Shown: in pieces, positions 26,991 through 37,137 of the stretch | Numbering within the stretch: the first letter of the stretch is position 1 | How the letters are laid out: every line of letters begins with the position of its first letter | NCBI GenBank assembly: GCA_000621405.1 | Contig: JHYK01000003.1 | Span: 62,001-126,000, forward strand | Direction: 5' to 3' | Source: Lachnospiraceae bacterium AC3007 | GTDB lineage: Bacteria; Bacillota; Clostridia; Lachnospirales; Lachnospiraceae | DNA length: 64,000 bases | Notes under the pieces: model-generated | Seen by the model: only the letters and a program-made list of their open reading frames with translations | What the model was told of the DNA's origin: nothing | Database searches by the model: none | Made by a program: the position numbers and the translations under genes

Positions 26991-27176
26991 TTATGCTCTC
27001 TCAACTGCGCCTGATCTTAAGCATCTGGTGCATACATACATGTGCTGAGGAGTGCCGTCTACCTTGCACTTGACCCTCTTGATGTTTGCATGGATCTTTC
27101 TGTTTGATCTTCTGTGAGAATGGCTGACATTATTACCGAAAACAACGCCCTTGCCGCATACCGCACACTTTGCCAT
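26991..27176 (-). CDS. rpmB: 50S ribosomal protein L28
   Basis: 61 aa and complete. The CAVCGKG and CTRCLRSGA cysteine pairs form the zinc-binding version of L28, and VSHSHRRSNRK is the rRNA-binding start. GGGAGG lies eight to nine bases upstream of the ATG. The gene order rpmB (reversed), asp23-like, fakA, recG is a classic Firmicute arrangement. Confidence 0.95.
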   Translation of the reverse strand: MAKCAVCGKGVVFGNNVSHSHRRSNRKIHANIKRVKCKVDGTPQHMYVCTRCLRSGAVERA

Positions 27177-27238
27177 TGCCTGATCCTCCCTTTTATTCTG
27201 ATAACGGTTGCCCGTTTATGTTTATCGCAACGTCGTTT

Positions 27239-27267
27239 ATTCTATCAAATCTGCATTTCGTTTGCAA
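27239..27267 (-). promoter_or_regulatory. Promoter for rpmB
   Basis: Minus-strand TTGCAA (27267-27262), 17-bp spacer, TAGAAT (27244-27239). Confidence 0.6.
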
Positions 27268-27358
27268 GCGATTTATTAAAAGCTAACATATATTTGTCCT
27301 TGAAGAGTTTTTTCTGTTTTTTCTCCGGTGATATCCCGCTCTTTCCGTTTAAAATGCA

Positions 27359-27387
27359 TTGACTTTGACTATGCACGCAATTATACT
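27359..27387 (+). promoter_or_regulatory. Promoter for the HD-GYP gene
   Basis: TTGACT (27359-27364), 17-bp spacer, TATACT (27382-27387). Confidence 0.65.
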
Positions 27388-27450
27388 AGATGATGTGTTT
27401 TTATGAAATGCAATAACTAGATGTGCTTTTATCAATAAAGAGGAATTACG

Positions 27451-28506
27451 ATGAAGACAGTAGCGGTCATGGCACTTGAAGACGGCATGCAGCTGGCTGA
27501 AGATATAGTGATCGGAGACAAGGTCGCGATACGTAAGGGTACCAAGGTTGACCATCTTGTTAAGACCAAACTTGAAGCGTTCAAGCTTTTTACTGTCGAG
27601 ATCCTGGAGGCAGAGGATCTTGCAGAGACATATTACGAGAAGCTGAAGGTCTCGGAAGCCTTCAAGCAATTTCAGCTTAATTACAACGCGAATCTCGCAG
27701 CCTATAAAGTTGCTGTCGATTCCTTTATTTACAAGAAGGTTCCTTTCAGATTTGAGGATCTGAAGGCTATAGCGAATGCCCTCTGTCCCGATTCCATCTC
27801 CGGTAAGAGGCTTTTTTCATATATCAATATCATGCTTCATGACGAAGCAGATATGACATATGCCCACGGTGTTAATGTCGCTCTCATCTGCAAGAAGATG
27901 GGCAAGTGGCTCAGATTAAGTAATGAAGAGCAGGAACTGCTCCTGTTTTCCGGCTTTTTGTTTGATATTGGGAAATTTATGCTTCCTAATGATATAATAT
28001 GGAAGCCCGGCAAACTTAATAAGATGGAATTCGATCTCATCAAGACGCATGCTTTTTACGGATATCATATGCTCAGCAAGTTCGGGATCAATGACCGCAT
28101 ACTGAATGCGACGCTAATGCATCATGAGAGAGGGGACGGCTCGGGTTATCCCCAGGGGCTTTCGAGAGAGGATATAGACCCCATGGCGAGCATGGTGGCT
28201 ATTGCCGATGTATATGAGGCCATGACCAGCGCCAGGACCTACAGAGAGCCGATGAATCCGTATCAGGTTGTTGAGATCATCAAAGATGATATGTATCTCA
28301 AATATGATATTGCCATCATCACGACCTTCCTCAATCATATACTTGATGAGATGATAGGTAATGACGTTAAGCTTTCAAATGGAATGCTGGGAGAGGTTAT
28401 CATGAACAACAGCGGCGCTCTCGGACGTCCTGTGGTAAAATGTAAGGACGGGACCATAGTGGACTTGTCACAGCAGAGGGATATAAAAATACTTGAACTG
28501 ATTTAA
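27451..28506 (+). CDS. HD-GYP domain protein with altered HD motif
   Basis: HD-GYP proteins usually hydrolyse cyclic di-GMP. This 351-aa protein has an N-terminal domain of about 90 residues and an HD-GYP domain with HHERGDGSGYP intact at residues 224-234. The HD motif itself reads F171-D172 in place of His-Asp, so one metal-binding His is missing. Activity may be reduced or lost, leaving a c-di-GMP sensor; this is inference. The gene has its own promoter and precedes asp23-like/fakA by 13 bp, a place in the Firmicute order where no HD-GYP gene normally sits. Confidence 0.8.
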   Translation: MKTVAVMALEDGMQLAEDIVIGDKVAIRKGTKVDHLVKTKLEAFKLFTVEILEAEDLAETYYEKLKVSEAFKQFQLNYNANLAAYKVAVDSFIYKKVPFRFEDLKAIANALCPDSISGKRLFSYINIMLHDEADMTYAHGVNVALICKKMGKWLRLSNEEQELLLFSGFLFDIGKFMLPNDIIWKPGKLNKMEFDLIKTHAFYGYHMLSKFGINDRILNATLMHHERGDGSGYPQGLSREDIDPMASMVAIADVYEAMTSARTYREPMNPYQVVEIIKDDMYLKYDIAIITTFLNHILDEMIGNDVKLSNGMLGEVIMNNSGALGRPVVKCKDGTIVDLSQQRDIKILELI

Positions 28507-28519
28507 AAGGAGCATAAAT

Positions 28520-28876
28520 ATGAAAGCAAGGATGAGTACAGATCTGGGAAATATCGCAATCGATACCGAGGCTATAGCCCAGCTTGCCGGTACCGAGGCC
28601 ATGGAGTGCTTCGGAGTGGTGGGTATGGCAACATATTCCGTGCGTGACGGACTGGTAAGGCTCTTAAAGAGGGAAAGCCTTTCGCACGGCATAAATGTTG
28701 ACATTGACAACAACAAGATATCTCTTGATTTTCATATCATCATTGCCTATGGCGTGAGCATCAAGGCGGTCGCGGACAACCTTATGAGCAATGTCAAATA
28801 TAAGGTCGAGGAATTCACCGGACTGGAAGTTCAGAAGATCAACATATTCGTCGAAGGGGTAAGGGTGATAGACTGA
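28520..28876 (+). CDS. Asp23/Gls24-family protein (YloU-like)
   Basis: 118-aa envelope-stress family protein with NIAIDTEAIAQLAG, GVGGVAxY-type strands and the closing KINIFVEGVRV. It overlaps fakA by one base (TGATG), the normal YloU-YloV order. In Firmicutes it is membrane-proximal and its exact role is unclear. Confidence 0.85.
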   Translation: MKARMSTDLGNIAIDTEAIAQLAGTEAMECFGVVGMATYSVRDGLVRLLKRESLSHGINVDIDNNKISLDFHIIIAYGVSIKAVADNLMSNVKYKVEEFTGLEVQKINIFVEGVRVID

Positions 28877-30717
28877 TGTCCGTGAAAGTGCTGGATGCAT
28901 CCGACATCTCGAGGATGTTTCTTGCGGGAGCTTCCGAGCTTGCCGCTAATAAGGATCTGATAAATGATCTGAACGTGTTCCCCGTGCCTGACGGAGACAC
29001 GGGTACCAATATGACTCTGACCATAATGTCTGCGGCAAAAGAAGTACTTGCGCTGGGGGACGACTATGATATGGCGGCTCTTTGCAAGGCCATATCTGTT
29101 GGTTCCTTAAGAGGTGCCAGGGGTAATTCGGGAGTCATACTGTCCCAGCTTTTAAGAGGATTCACAAAAGAGATCCAGAATCATGACAGCGTAGACCTCA
29201 GTGTCGTCTCAGCTGCCTTTAACAAAGCAGTGGAGACTGCGTACAAGGCAGTCATGAAGCCCAAGGAAGGCACTATTCTGACTGTGGCAAGAGGAGCCGC
29301 GGAGAAGGCTTCCGAGCTTGCTGGAAGGTCCGAGAATGCATCAGGCAGCCTTGAGGAATTTGCCGAAGAAGTAGTGTCTCATGCCGACTATGTACTTACC
29401 CAGACACCGGAGCTTCTGCCCGTCCTGAAGCAGGCGGGAGTCGTGGATTCGGGTGGAAAGGGTCTGGTATGTGTACTTACGGGAGCGAAGCGCGCTCTTA
29501 TGGGAGAGGCGCCCGAGTTCACTACCGATGACCTTGCTGCCGCGACTGGCTCAAAGCCCAGTGAGATCAACCGTGATGCGGTCGCAAACGCTGACGTGAA
29601 ATATGGTTACTGCACAGAGTTCATAATCATGCTCAACCATAACTTCAATCAGAAGACCGAATCCGACTTCAAGGGTTACCTTGAATCCATCGGTGATTCG
29701 ATAGTATGTGTCTCGTATGATGACATAGTGAAGGTCCATGTGCATACCAATCATCCGGGTCTTGCATTTGAGAGGGCTCTGACATACGGAGCACTTACCT
29801 CGATGAAGATTGACAACATGCGCGAAGAGCATCAGGAGAGGCTCTTCAAACTCGACGGGGGCAAATATGTCGAGCGTCCCGAGGACGAGATGGAATTCAC
29901 CGGGCAGGCAGGTACCGCTAACGGTCCGATAAGATCCAGGGTCGCTTCATCCCAGCTTATTGCAGAAAAGATAGTAGAGGGCGCACCTGTTTCAAAAGAG
30001 GCCGATACAGGCACGTCATCAGCTGCCGAGCATAACCCCGACGTTCCGCTGGAGAGAAAGACATTCGGTTTTATTTCCGTATCTTCAGGCGCCGGTCTCG
30101 ATGAGATATTCAGGGACCTTGGCGCTGACGGCATCATATCGGGCGGGCAGACCATGAATCCTTCGACGGATGATATCCTGGCGGCCATTGCCGATATCGA
30201 GGCCGATACGGTCTTCATCCTTCCGAACAATAAAAACATCATCCTTGCGGCCAACCAGGCATCATCACTGACCGAGGACAAGGAAGTCATAGTGATCCCT
30301 ACCAAGACCATTCCTCAGGGCATTACGGCCATGATAAGCTTCCTGCCGGAGAGTTCGGCCGAGGATAATAAGGAAGCCATGACAGAGGCCATAGCCGGCG
30401 TCAAGACCGGAGAAGTTACTTATTCGGTACGAAGCACGCATCTCGACGGTCAAGTCATCAAAAAGGGCGATATCATGGGTATCGGGGATGAAGGGATAAT
30501 CGCTGTCGGTACCGACGTCCTTGATACGGCGTTTGAGATGGTATACAGAATGGTAGACGAGGATTCATCCCTTATCAGCATCTATTACGGAGAGGATACG
30601 TCGGAAGAGGATGCGCAAGAGCTTGTTCGCAGGCTTGAGAGCAAATTCTCCGATCTCGATGTAGAGATGCATTCCGGCGGAGAGCCCGTATATTATTACA
30701 TTATCTCAGTCGAATGA
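28876..30717 (+). CDS. fakA: Fatty acid kinase FakA (DAK2 domain, YloV)
   Basis: FakA phosphorylates fatty acids held by FakB (DegV) using ATP; the acyl-phosphate then enters phospholipid synthesis. The N-terminal DAK2 kinase domain is recognised by NVFPVPDGDTGTNM and SLRGARGNSGVILSQLLRGF. A central domain and a C-terminal DegV-like region (ISGGQTMNPSTDDIL, FILPNNKNIILAA) follow; 613 aa is slightly longer than the ~550 usual because of a disordered linker near residues 350-390. The matching fatty-acid-binding protein is at 18139. Confidence 0.92.
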   Translation: MSVKVLDASDISRMFLAGASELAANKDLINDLNVFPVPDGDTGTNMTLTIMSAAKEVLALGDDYDMAALCKAISVGSLRGARGNSGVILSQLLRGFTKEIQNHDSVDLSVVSAAFNKAVETAYKAVMKPKEGTILTVARGAAEKASELAGRSENASGSLEEFAEEVVSHADYVLTQTPELLPVLKQAGVVDSGGKGLVCVLTGAKRALMGEAPEFTTDDLAAATGSKPSEINRDAVANADVKYGYCTEFIIMLNHNFNQKTESDFKGYLESIGDSIVCVSYDDIVKVHVHTNHPGLAFERALTYGALTSMKIDNMREEHQERLFKLDGGKYVERPEDEMEFTGQAGTANGPIRSRVASSQLIAEKIVEGAPVSKEADTGTSSAAEHNPDVPLERKTFGFISVSSGAGLDEIFRDLGADGIISGGQTMNPSTDDILAAIADIEADTVFILPNNKNIILAANQASSLTEDKEVIVIPTKTIPQGITAMISFLPESSAEDNKEAMTEAIAGVKTGEVTYSVRSTHLDGQVIKKGDIMGIGDEGIIAVGTDVLDTAFEMVYRMVDEDSSLISIYYGEDTSEEDAQELVRRLESKFSDLDVEMHSGGEPVYYYIISVE

Positions 30718-30746
30718 TCTGAACCAGGCATCAGGGTGTCCCGGTA

Positions 30747-32771
30747 ATGGATCTTTACAGCGACATTTCATCATTAAAGGGAATAGGCGAAAAGACAGCT
30801 GCCTTGTTTCACAAGGTAGGCGTCTTTTCTCTTTATGATCTGATATATTATTTTCCGGTATCGCACATAAGATATCCCAGGCCTCAGAAGGTCTCCGACA
30901 TAGTGCCGGGAGTTGATACGGCACTTAAGCTTTCCGTGCTGACAAAACCTTCAGTGGCGCATATAAGAGGCATGTCTATGGTCACCTTTGATGCAGGCGA
31001 TGATACGGGCAGCATTAAGATCACGTATTTTAACATGCCTTATATCGCCAAGAATATCCGGATCGGAGATTCAAAGATCTGGTATGGCGCCGTGAAAGCG
31101 AGGGGCAGTTCGTATGGCATGGCTCAGCCCCGGACATTTAAGGAAGAGGAATATGAAAGCCTCATAGGAGAGGAGATGCCTGTATATCCTCTTACAAAGC
31201 ATCTGACATCAAGGACCGTGTCCAGGGCAGTAAGGCAGGCACTGGAGTTCTTTCCGAAGGATCAGGACTATATACCTGAGGATGACAGACAGCGACTGGG
31301 ACTTGCTCCTCTTTCCGAGAGCATATACGGCATGCACTTTCCGTCTGATGACAGGCATTTCCTTTTGAGCCGTGAGAGGATAGTATTCGATGAATTCTTC
31401 TCTTTCCTCACATCCATGAAGGAACTGAAGGAAGACGGGGTGGAGCATGGGAACGATTTCCCCATGATAGAGGTAGCGGAGGCTTCGCGTCTTGCGGAAT
31501 CCCTTCCCTACAGGCTCACAGGCGCGCAAAAAAAAGCATATGATGATATCATAAGGGATATGTCATCAGGCCATGCCATGAACAGGCTCATAGAAGGAGA
31601 TGTCGGTTCCGGCAAGACCATAGTGGTGCTTCTTGCGATGCTGACAGCTGTCAGGAACGGTCATCAGGCGGCCCTCATGGCTCCGACCGAGGTGCTGGCA
31701 TCCCAGCACATGAAGAAGATATCCGGCCTTATGGAGGATTATGATGTAAAATGTGTCCTTCTCACCGGGGCTCTGACGAATAAGCAAAAGAAGGAAGCAC
31801 GCCGGATGATAGCTGATGGTGAGGCAGATATCATCATCGGAACCCATGCTCTTATCACTGACCTGGTAGAGTATAAGGATCTTGCGCTCTGTGTTACCGA
31901 TGAGCAGCACAGATTCGGTGTAAAGCAAAGAGAGACTCTTCAGGCCAAGGCCGGCGGAAAGATGCCTCATGTCCTGGTAGTCAGTGCAACACCGATCCCC
32001 AGGACTCTTGCGATCATACTCTACGGAGACCTGGATATCTCTGTAATGGATGAGCTGCCGGCAAAGCGTCTTGCTATAAAAAATGCGCTGATAAGGCCAG
32101 ATCAGCGCAATAAAGCTTATAACTTCATCCTTAAGGAAGTAAGAAAAGGACATCAGGCATATGTGATCTGTCCTTTGGTCGAGCCGACAGACGGTAAGGG
32201 AGGAGAAAATGCTCTCGAATATTCTGAGCTTCTAAGGGAGCGATGGAAGGACGAGGTAAGGGTCGGCATGCTGAACGGAAGGATGAAGAATCAGGAAAAA
32301 AACGAAGTCATGAGCCGTTTTTCATCCGGAGAGATAGATGTACTCGTCTCTACGACTGTGGTAGAGGTCGGTGTGGATGTGCCTAATTCCACAGTCATGA
32401 TGATAGAGGATGCACAAAGCTTCGGACTGGCGCAGCTCCATCAGTTAAGGGGCAGGATAGGACGCGGCGACAGTCAGAGCTACTGCGTCTTTGTGGATAC
32501 ATCCGACAAGAAAGAAGTCAGCGAACGCCTTAAGGTCATGCAGGAGACAAATGACGGATTCGATATCGCTTCAAAGGATCTCGGACTCCGGGGCCCCGGT
32601 GATGTCTTTGGCATTCGGCAGTCCGGAGAACTTGGCTTCAGGGTCGCGGACATATATAATGATGCAGCGCTGCTTAAGAAAGCATCGGAATACATAAGCT
32701 CTGCGGGCAGTAATGCTTACAGCATGCTGCACAGCATGACTGAAGGCGGAGCGGCAAGGGTAGTTTTATAG
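30747..32771 (+). CDS. recG: ATP-dependent DNA helicase RecG
   Basis: RecG reverses stalled forks and branch-migrates Holliday junctions. The 674-aa protein has the N-terminal wedge (KGIGEKTAALF), Walker A GDVGSGKT, the DEQH box typical of RecG, SATPIPRTLA, and the C-terminal QLRGRIGRG motif. Length is normal. The next gene begins on the base after its stop, so it probably shares a transcript with the MBOAT cluster. Confidence 0.95.
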   Translation: MDLYSDISSLKGIGEKTAALFHKVGVFSLYDLIYYFPVSHIRYPRPQKVSDIVPGVDTALKLSVLTKPSVAHIRGMSMVTFDAGDDTGSIKITYFNMPYIAKNIRIGDSKIWYGAVKARGSSYGMAQPRTFKEEEYESLIGEEMPVYPLTKHLTSRTVSRAVRQALEFFPKDQDYIPEDDRQRLGLAPLSESIYGMHFPSDDRHFLLSRERIVFDEFFSFLTSMKELKEDGVEHGNDFPMIEVAEASRLAESLPYRLTGAQKKAYDDIIRDMSSGHAMNRLIEGDVGSGKTIVVLLAMLTAVRNGHQAALMAPTEVLASQHMKKISGLMEDYDVKCVLLTGALTNKQKKEARRMIADGEADIIIGTHALITDLVEYKDLALCVTDEQHRFGVKQRETLQAKAGGKMPHVLVVSATPIPRTLAIILYGDLDISVMDELPAKRLAIKNALIRPDQRNKAYNFILKEVRKGHQAYVICPLVEPTDGKGGENALEYSELLRERWKDEVRVGMLNGRMKNQEKNEVMSRFSSGEIDVLVSTTVVEVGVDVPNSTVMMIEDAQSFGLAQLHQLRGRIGRGDSQSYCVFVDTSDKKEVSERLKVMQETNDGFDIASKDLGLRGPGDVFGIRQSGELGFRVADIYNDAALLKKASEYISSAGSNAYSMLHSMTEGGAARVVL

Positions 32772-34181
32772 ATGTCATTTACATCGCTTGAATTCATCTT
32801 CATATTCATGCCACTGTGCATAGCGGGATATTATCTGATGCCAAGGCGCTTCAGAAATGTATTCCTTCTTCTTGCATCCCTTATTTTTTATTCATTCGGT
32901 GAGCTTGACAGGATGTATATCCTTGTGGCTGCCATAGTACTTAACTATCTCACCGGGCTAATAATGTCCGCGCTTTCGGATAAAAGGGGCCTTCGCACTG
33001 CTGTGCTCGTGCTGTCTCTTATCTATAACGCAGGCATACTCTTCGGATATAAGTATCTCATGTACCGTTACGGCGCCCAGAATGTGGCTCTGCCGCTCGG
33101 ACTTTCTTTCTTTACCTTCAGGACCATATCCTACTGCCTCGATGTCTACTGGGATATGATGCCGGCAAATAAAAACATACTAGATGTGGCTTTGTATATT
33201 TCTTTCTTTCCCCAGATATCCATGGGACCGATCAGCAGGTATACGGACCTTATCAAGGAGATCAGGGAGAGGAGCTTTGATGCGGTATCCTTCAATGAAG
33301 GCATAAGGCGGATCATCGAAGGCCTGTTCAAGAAGCTTGTTATCGCCGATACGCTGCTTCCTGCGATAGATACCTGCTTTGCTCTCGATGCATCACAAAG
33401 GAGCGTAAGCTTTGCCTGGCTCGGTCTGTTTGCTTTTCTTATCCAGCTCTATTTTGATTTTATGGGATATACCGATATCGCCATAGGTCTCGGCCAGGTC
33501 TTCGGATTCAGACTTCCCGAAAACTTTGATTATCCTTATGCGGCGCCCTCTGTAACCGAATTCTGGAACAGATGGCATATGACGCTTGGGGCATGGATGA
33601 AAAACTATATATATATTCCCGTGTTCAGGCTCTGCCAGAGCAGGAAGCTGTCAAAGCTTACCTGCTATCTGATCTCGTCGCTTTTCGTATGGCTCTTTGT
33701 GGGAGCGTGGCACGGAGTAGGAATGAAGACGATATACTACGGACTGTATTATTACATCCTTATAGCGCTTGAGAGGATAGTGTCCGACAGAAAGAAGGCA
33801 AGGAGAAAAAAGCTTGGCATAAAGAAGGAGCCGATGAAACTCTCTTCGAAGATCGGCGCTCACATCTATATGCTCATCGCCATCATCATCGGCCAGCTTT
33901 TATTTAAATGCGAGAGCATGGGACAGTACGGGACCTATCTTGCCGGCATGCTGGGCTTATCTCATAATCCGCTTACTCAGGCCGAGACGTGGTTTTATCT
34001 GAAGCAGGATATCGTTCCGCTCATGATCGGCACGGTTTTTTCTCTGCCTCTCTTCCCCGTACTTATGAAGAAAAAGGCAGTAAAGATGATACAGCCTGTT
34101 CTGTATCTTGCCATGTTTGTTACAGCGCTGGCTTTTGCATTTACGAGCACTTATCAGAGCTTTGTGTATTTCAGGTTCTGA
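32772..34181 (+). CDS. MBOAT family O-acyltransferase (AlgI/DltB-like)
   Basis: Polytopic membrane protein of 469 aa in the MBOAT family, which transfers acyl groups from a carrier to polymers across the membrane. Family marks are PLGLSFFTFRTISY, FWNRWHMTLGAWMKNY and the catalytic His in GAWHG (H314). It starts on the base after the recG stop. A DHHW protein, an FkbH-type enzyme and an acyl carrier protein follow, a set that parallels DltB with DltD and DltC but without DltA. The acceptor glycan is unknown. Confidence 0.9.
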   Translation: MSFTSLEFIFIFMPLCIAGYYLMPRRFRNVFLLLASLIFYSFGELDRMYILVAAIVLNYLTGLIMSALSDKRGLRTAVLVLSLIYNAGILFGYKYLMYRYGAQNVALPLGLSFFTFRTISYCLDVYWDMMPANKNILDVALYISFFPQISMGPISRYTDLIKEIRERSFDAVSFNEGIRRIIEGLFKKLVIADTLLPAIDTCFALDASQRSVSFAWLGLFAFLIQLYFDFMGYTDIAIGLGQVFGFRLPENFDYPYAAPSVTEFWNRWHMTLGAWMKNYIYIPVFRLCQSRKLSKLTCYLISSLFVWLFVGAWHGVGMKTIYYGLYYYILIALERIVSDRKKARRKKLGIKKEPMKLSSKIGAHIYMLIAIIIGQLLFKCESMGQYGTYLAGMLGLSHNPLTQAETWFYLKQDIVPLMIGTVFSLPLFPVLMKKKAVKMIQPVLYLAMFVTALAFAFTSTYQSFVYFRF

Positions 34182-34194
34182 TAACGGAGGATAG

Positions 34195-35379
34195 ATGAAG
34201 ATAAAAGACAGATCGGGATTCATAACTACATCGGGATTTTTCCTCGTCATAGCGCTCTCGTTCGTGTTCTTTAACAGGACGCCCGGGAAGGAGTCTGCGG
34301 CTGAGAACAGGCGTCTTGCCGAATTCCCGAAGATACGCACCGAGGAAGGCGGTATGTCCCCTTCGCTGAGGGGCGATCTTGAGGACTGGTTTGAAGACAA
34401 TCTTGGTTTAAGGGATCAGTATCTGACTCTTTCCGGGATCATCGAATATAATCTCTTCAACAGGGCAAGGACTCCGAAGGTAGAGCTTGGAGACAACGGT
34501 TTTCTGTACCTTGCTGACGAAGGTAATCTTCAGCTTGAAGCCTCAAAGTATTCCGACTTTATTTCAAGGCTTCCCGAATATGCTTCGGATCAGCAGCGTA
34601 TCGCCGGATCCCTTAAGGACAGAGGGATCGACTATGTGTTTTATATAGCGCCCGGAAAGCCTGTCATATATCCGGAATATATCTTAAGCTCGCATCATGT
34701 GACTGAGGATACGATAGGAGATGCGATGTATGACTACCTTCTGGAAAACACTGATGTGCATGTTTCTTATCCAAAGGATGCGCTGCTTGAGGCTAAGGCT
34801 GATCCTTCAAACGGATATCTCTATCTTCAGACGGATACACACTGGAACAGCCGCGGAAGATACATAGCGCTCGGAAGGTTCATTAATGAGCTTGGTGACT
34901 GGGGTATAATAGATACCAGGCCCTGTGAAGTGGAGTTTTTTGAGAGCGATGAGCATTTTGTCGGCGACCTTTCAAACATGATGGGAGTCGTGACTATAGA
35001 CGGAAGAAGACTTGAAGAAGAGAGCTATACTGACTGGCGGGTTATGGATCCGAAGGCTTATGAAGTGACTTCCGGTGAAAAATATGAGAGATTCAGAGCT
35101 CTTCTTGATACGAAAAACGTATATAACGCAGAACTTGCCGTTATGTACAGGAACGATGACGCTCCGGATAAGAAGGTTTTGATCTTCGGTGATTCGATGT
35201 TCAGGAACTGCCTCATGCCTGAGCTTGCGGAGAGTTTTTCGGAGGTTACTTTTGTGTGGAGCTACAGGGTGGATAATGATTTTATTGATGCCATCGGGCC
35301 GGATCTTGTGATATCCGAGTTTGGAGAGAGGGAGCTTCCGCTCAGGCTTGACGGGCTTTATTCTAACGGGGAGTGGTAA
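34195..35379 (+). CDS. DHHW-family protein (AlgJ/AlgX-like partner of MBOAT)
   Basis: 394 aa with a single N-terminal membrane anchor (about residues 10-25), then an extracytoplasmic SGNH-like domain. The TDTHWNSRGRY motif carries the Asp-His pair of AlgJ/AlgX proteins and IFGDSMFRN resembles their nucleophile block. Such proteins complete acyl transfer to the polymer outside the membrane after the MBOAT. It follows the MBOAT by 13 bp with GGAGG before the start. Confidence 0.85.
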   Translation: MKIKDRSGFITTSGFFLVIALSFVFFNRTPGKESAAENRRLAEFPKIRTEEGGMSPSLRGDLEDWFEDNLGLRDQYLTLSGIIEYNLFNRARTPKVELGDNGFLYLADEGNLQLEASKYSDFISRLPEYASDQQRIAGSLKDRGIDYVFYIAPGKPVIYPEYILSSHHVTEDTIGDAMYDYLLENTDVHVSYPKDALLEAKADPSNGYLYLQTDTHWNSRGRYIALGRFINELGDWGIIDTRPCEVEFFESDEHFVGDLSNMMGVVTIDGRRLEEESYTDWRVMDPKAYEVTSGEKYERFRALLDTKNVYNAELAVMYRNDDAPDKKVLIFGDSMFRNCLMPELAESFSEVTFVWSYRVDNDFIDAIGPDLVISEFGERELPLRLDGLYSNGEW

Positions 35380-35381
35380 GG

Positions 35382-37100
35382 ATGTACAGATTCAGAGAAC
35401 TTACAAAGGCTTCAAAGAAGGATGTTGAGGGGAAGGAATACCGAATAGCGGTGCTGGGAAATGTGGCGACACAGTTTCTGTCGCAGGCTATAGGCGGGTA
35501 TGCGCACCTTTGCGGCATGAACCTTAAGGTGTTTGATGCAGATTATGATCAGATCGATGCGCAGCTGCTGGACCCATCTTCTGAGACCTATGGATATGCG
35601 CCTGACTATATCCTGCTGTATCTGGCTACGGACAGGATATATGAGGAATTCATGAAGAGCGATCCTTCTCTCAGAGCTTCCTTTGCAGATGAAATGATCG
35701 GAAAGCTTAAGAGATACTGGGATCTTATTGAGGCGCATTGCGGCGCCCGTATCCTGCAGATGGGCTTTACTTCCATCAATGATGCTGCATTCGGAAGTTA
35801 CGGATTAAGGACTGCTGAAGCTTTTGCATACCAGATGAAAAAGCTCGACTGGCTTTTATCCAGGGAAGCGGGAGAGAGGAAGGGAGTGTATCCCGTCGAT
35901 ATCCTTTCCGTGCAGCAGGAGATCGGTACGGAGAAGTTCTTTGATCCGGTCCTCTACTACAATGCAAAGGTCAATATCGCACTTGATTCGATGGGATATG
36001 TCGCAAAGAAGGTCTTTGATGTCATTGATTCACTGCAGGGACATGCAAAGAAATGCGTGATACTCGATCTCGACAACACGCTCTGGGGCGGAGTCATCGG
36101 GGATGACGGGCTGTCCGGCATAGAGATAGGAGAGCTGGGACGCGGTCACGCTTATGCCGATCTGCAGCTCTGGCTTAAGTCGTTGAAGCAAAGAGGCATA
36201 CTGCTTGCCATATGCAGCAAGAATGAGGAGGATACCGCGAAAGAGCCTTTCATCTCTCATGAGGAGATGGTCCTTAAGCTTTCGGATATAGCGATATTTG
36301 TCGCGAATTGGCAGGATAAGGCATCAAATATAAGATACATACAGCAGACACTCAATATCGGTATGGACTCCATGGTCTTTATTGATGACAATCCTTTTGA
36401 GAGAGAGCTCGTAAGATCGATGATCCCCGAGATCTGCGTACCGGAGCTTCCGTCAGATCCTGCCTGTTACCTCGGATATCTTCAGGGCCTGAATCTCTTC
36501 GAGACAGCTTCTTATTCTTCGGAGGATGCCGACAGGACGGGAATGTACCAGGCTGAGGCAAAAAGGCGGGAGAGCGAGGCAGCATTTGCATCTCTGGATG
36601 ATTATCTTATAAGCCTTGAGATGGAGGGTGAAGCTCTTCCTTTTGATGAGATGCATTATCCGAGGATAGCGCAGCTTACTCAGAGATCCAATCAGTTCAA
36701 TCTGAGGACGGTAAGATATACCGAGGAGGATATAGCGCGTATTGCATCCGATGAAGGGTATGTGACACTGTATTACACTCTTAAGGACAAGTTTGGCGAT
36801 CACGGGCTTGTCTCCGTCGTGATCCTTAAGAAGGAGAGTGACAACGTGTTTTTTGTGGATACCTGGCTCATGAGCTGCAGGGTATTAAAACGTGGCATGG
36901 AGGAATTCATAATAAACCATCTTGTTAGCGCAGCCGGAAAGAACGGGGCAAAGACCCTGAAGGCTGAATACATCCCCACGAAAAAGAACAAAATGGTCGA
37001 GCACATCTATGAACAGATGGGATTTGACTCAGCAGGGGATAATAAGTATAGTTTGAATGTGGATGACTTCAGGGAACTGAAGACGTACATAAAAGGATGA
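35382..37100 (+). CDS. FkbH-type HAD protein (glyceryl-ACP-forming enzyme family)
   Basis: 572 aa with three parts: an N-terminal domain of about 220 residues, a HAD-IIIC domain with DLDNTLWGG (D229 and D231) and a C-terminal GNAT-like domain. Characterised FkbH proteins take 1,3-bisphosphoglycerate, remove phosphate and load a glyceryl unit on an acyl carrier protein for polyketides. The ACP gene follows by 37 bp. No polyketide synthase is present; instead it lies behind an MBOAT and a DHHW gene, so the carrier-bound unit probably goes to an envelope polymer. ATG 35382 is eight bases from GGGGAG. Confidence 0.85.
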   Translation: MYRFRELTKASKKDVEGKEYRIAVLGNVATQFLSQAIGGYAHLCGMNLKVFDADYDQIDAQLLDPSSETYGYAPDYILLYLATDRIYEEFMKSDPSLRASFADEMIGKLKRYWDLIEAHCGARILQMGFTSINDAAFGSYGLRTAEAFAYQMKKLDWLLSREAGERKGVYPVDILSVQQEIGTEKFFDPVLYYNAKVNIALDSMGYVAKKVFDVIDSLQGHAKKCVILDLDNTLWGGVIGDDGLSGIEIGELGRGHAYADLQLWLKSLKQRGILLAICSKNEEDTAKEPFISHEEMVLKLSDIAIFVANWQDKASNIRYIQQTLNIGMDSMVFIDDNPFERELVRSMIPEICVPELPSDPACYLGYLQGLNLFETASYSSEDADRTGMYQAEAKRRESEAAFASLDDYLISLEMEGEALPFDEMHYPRIAQLTQRSNQFNLRTVRYTEEDIARIASDEGYVTLYYTLKDKFGDHGLVSVVILKKESDNVFFVDTWLMSCRVLKRGMEEFIINHLVSAAGKNGAKTLKAEYIPTKKNKMVEHIYEQMGFDSAGDNKYSLNVDDFRELKTYIKG

Positions 37101-37137
37101 TCCGGATACGATATATCCGGGAATTTGGGAGGCACTT

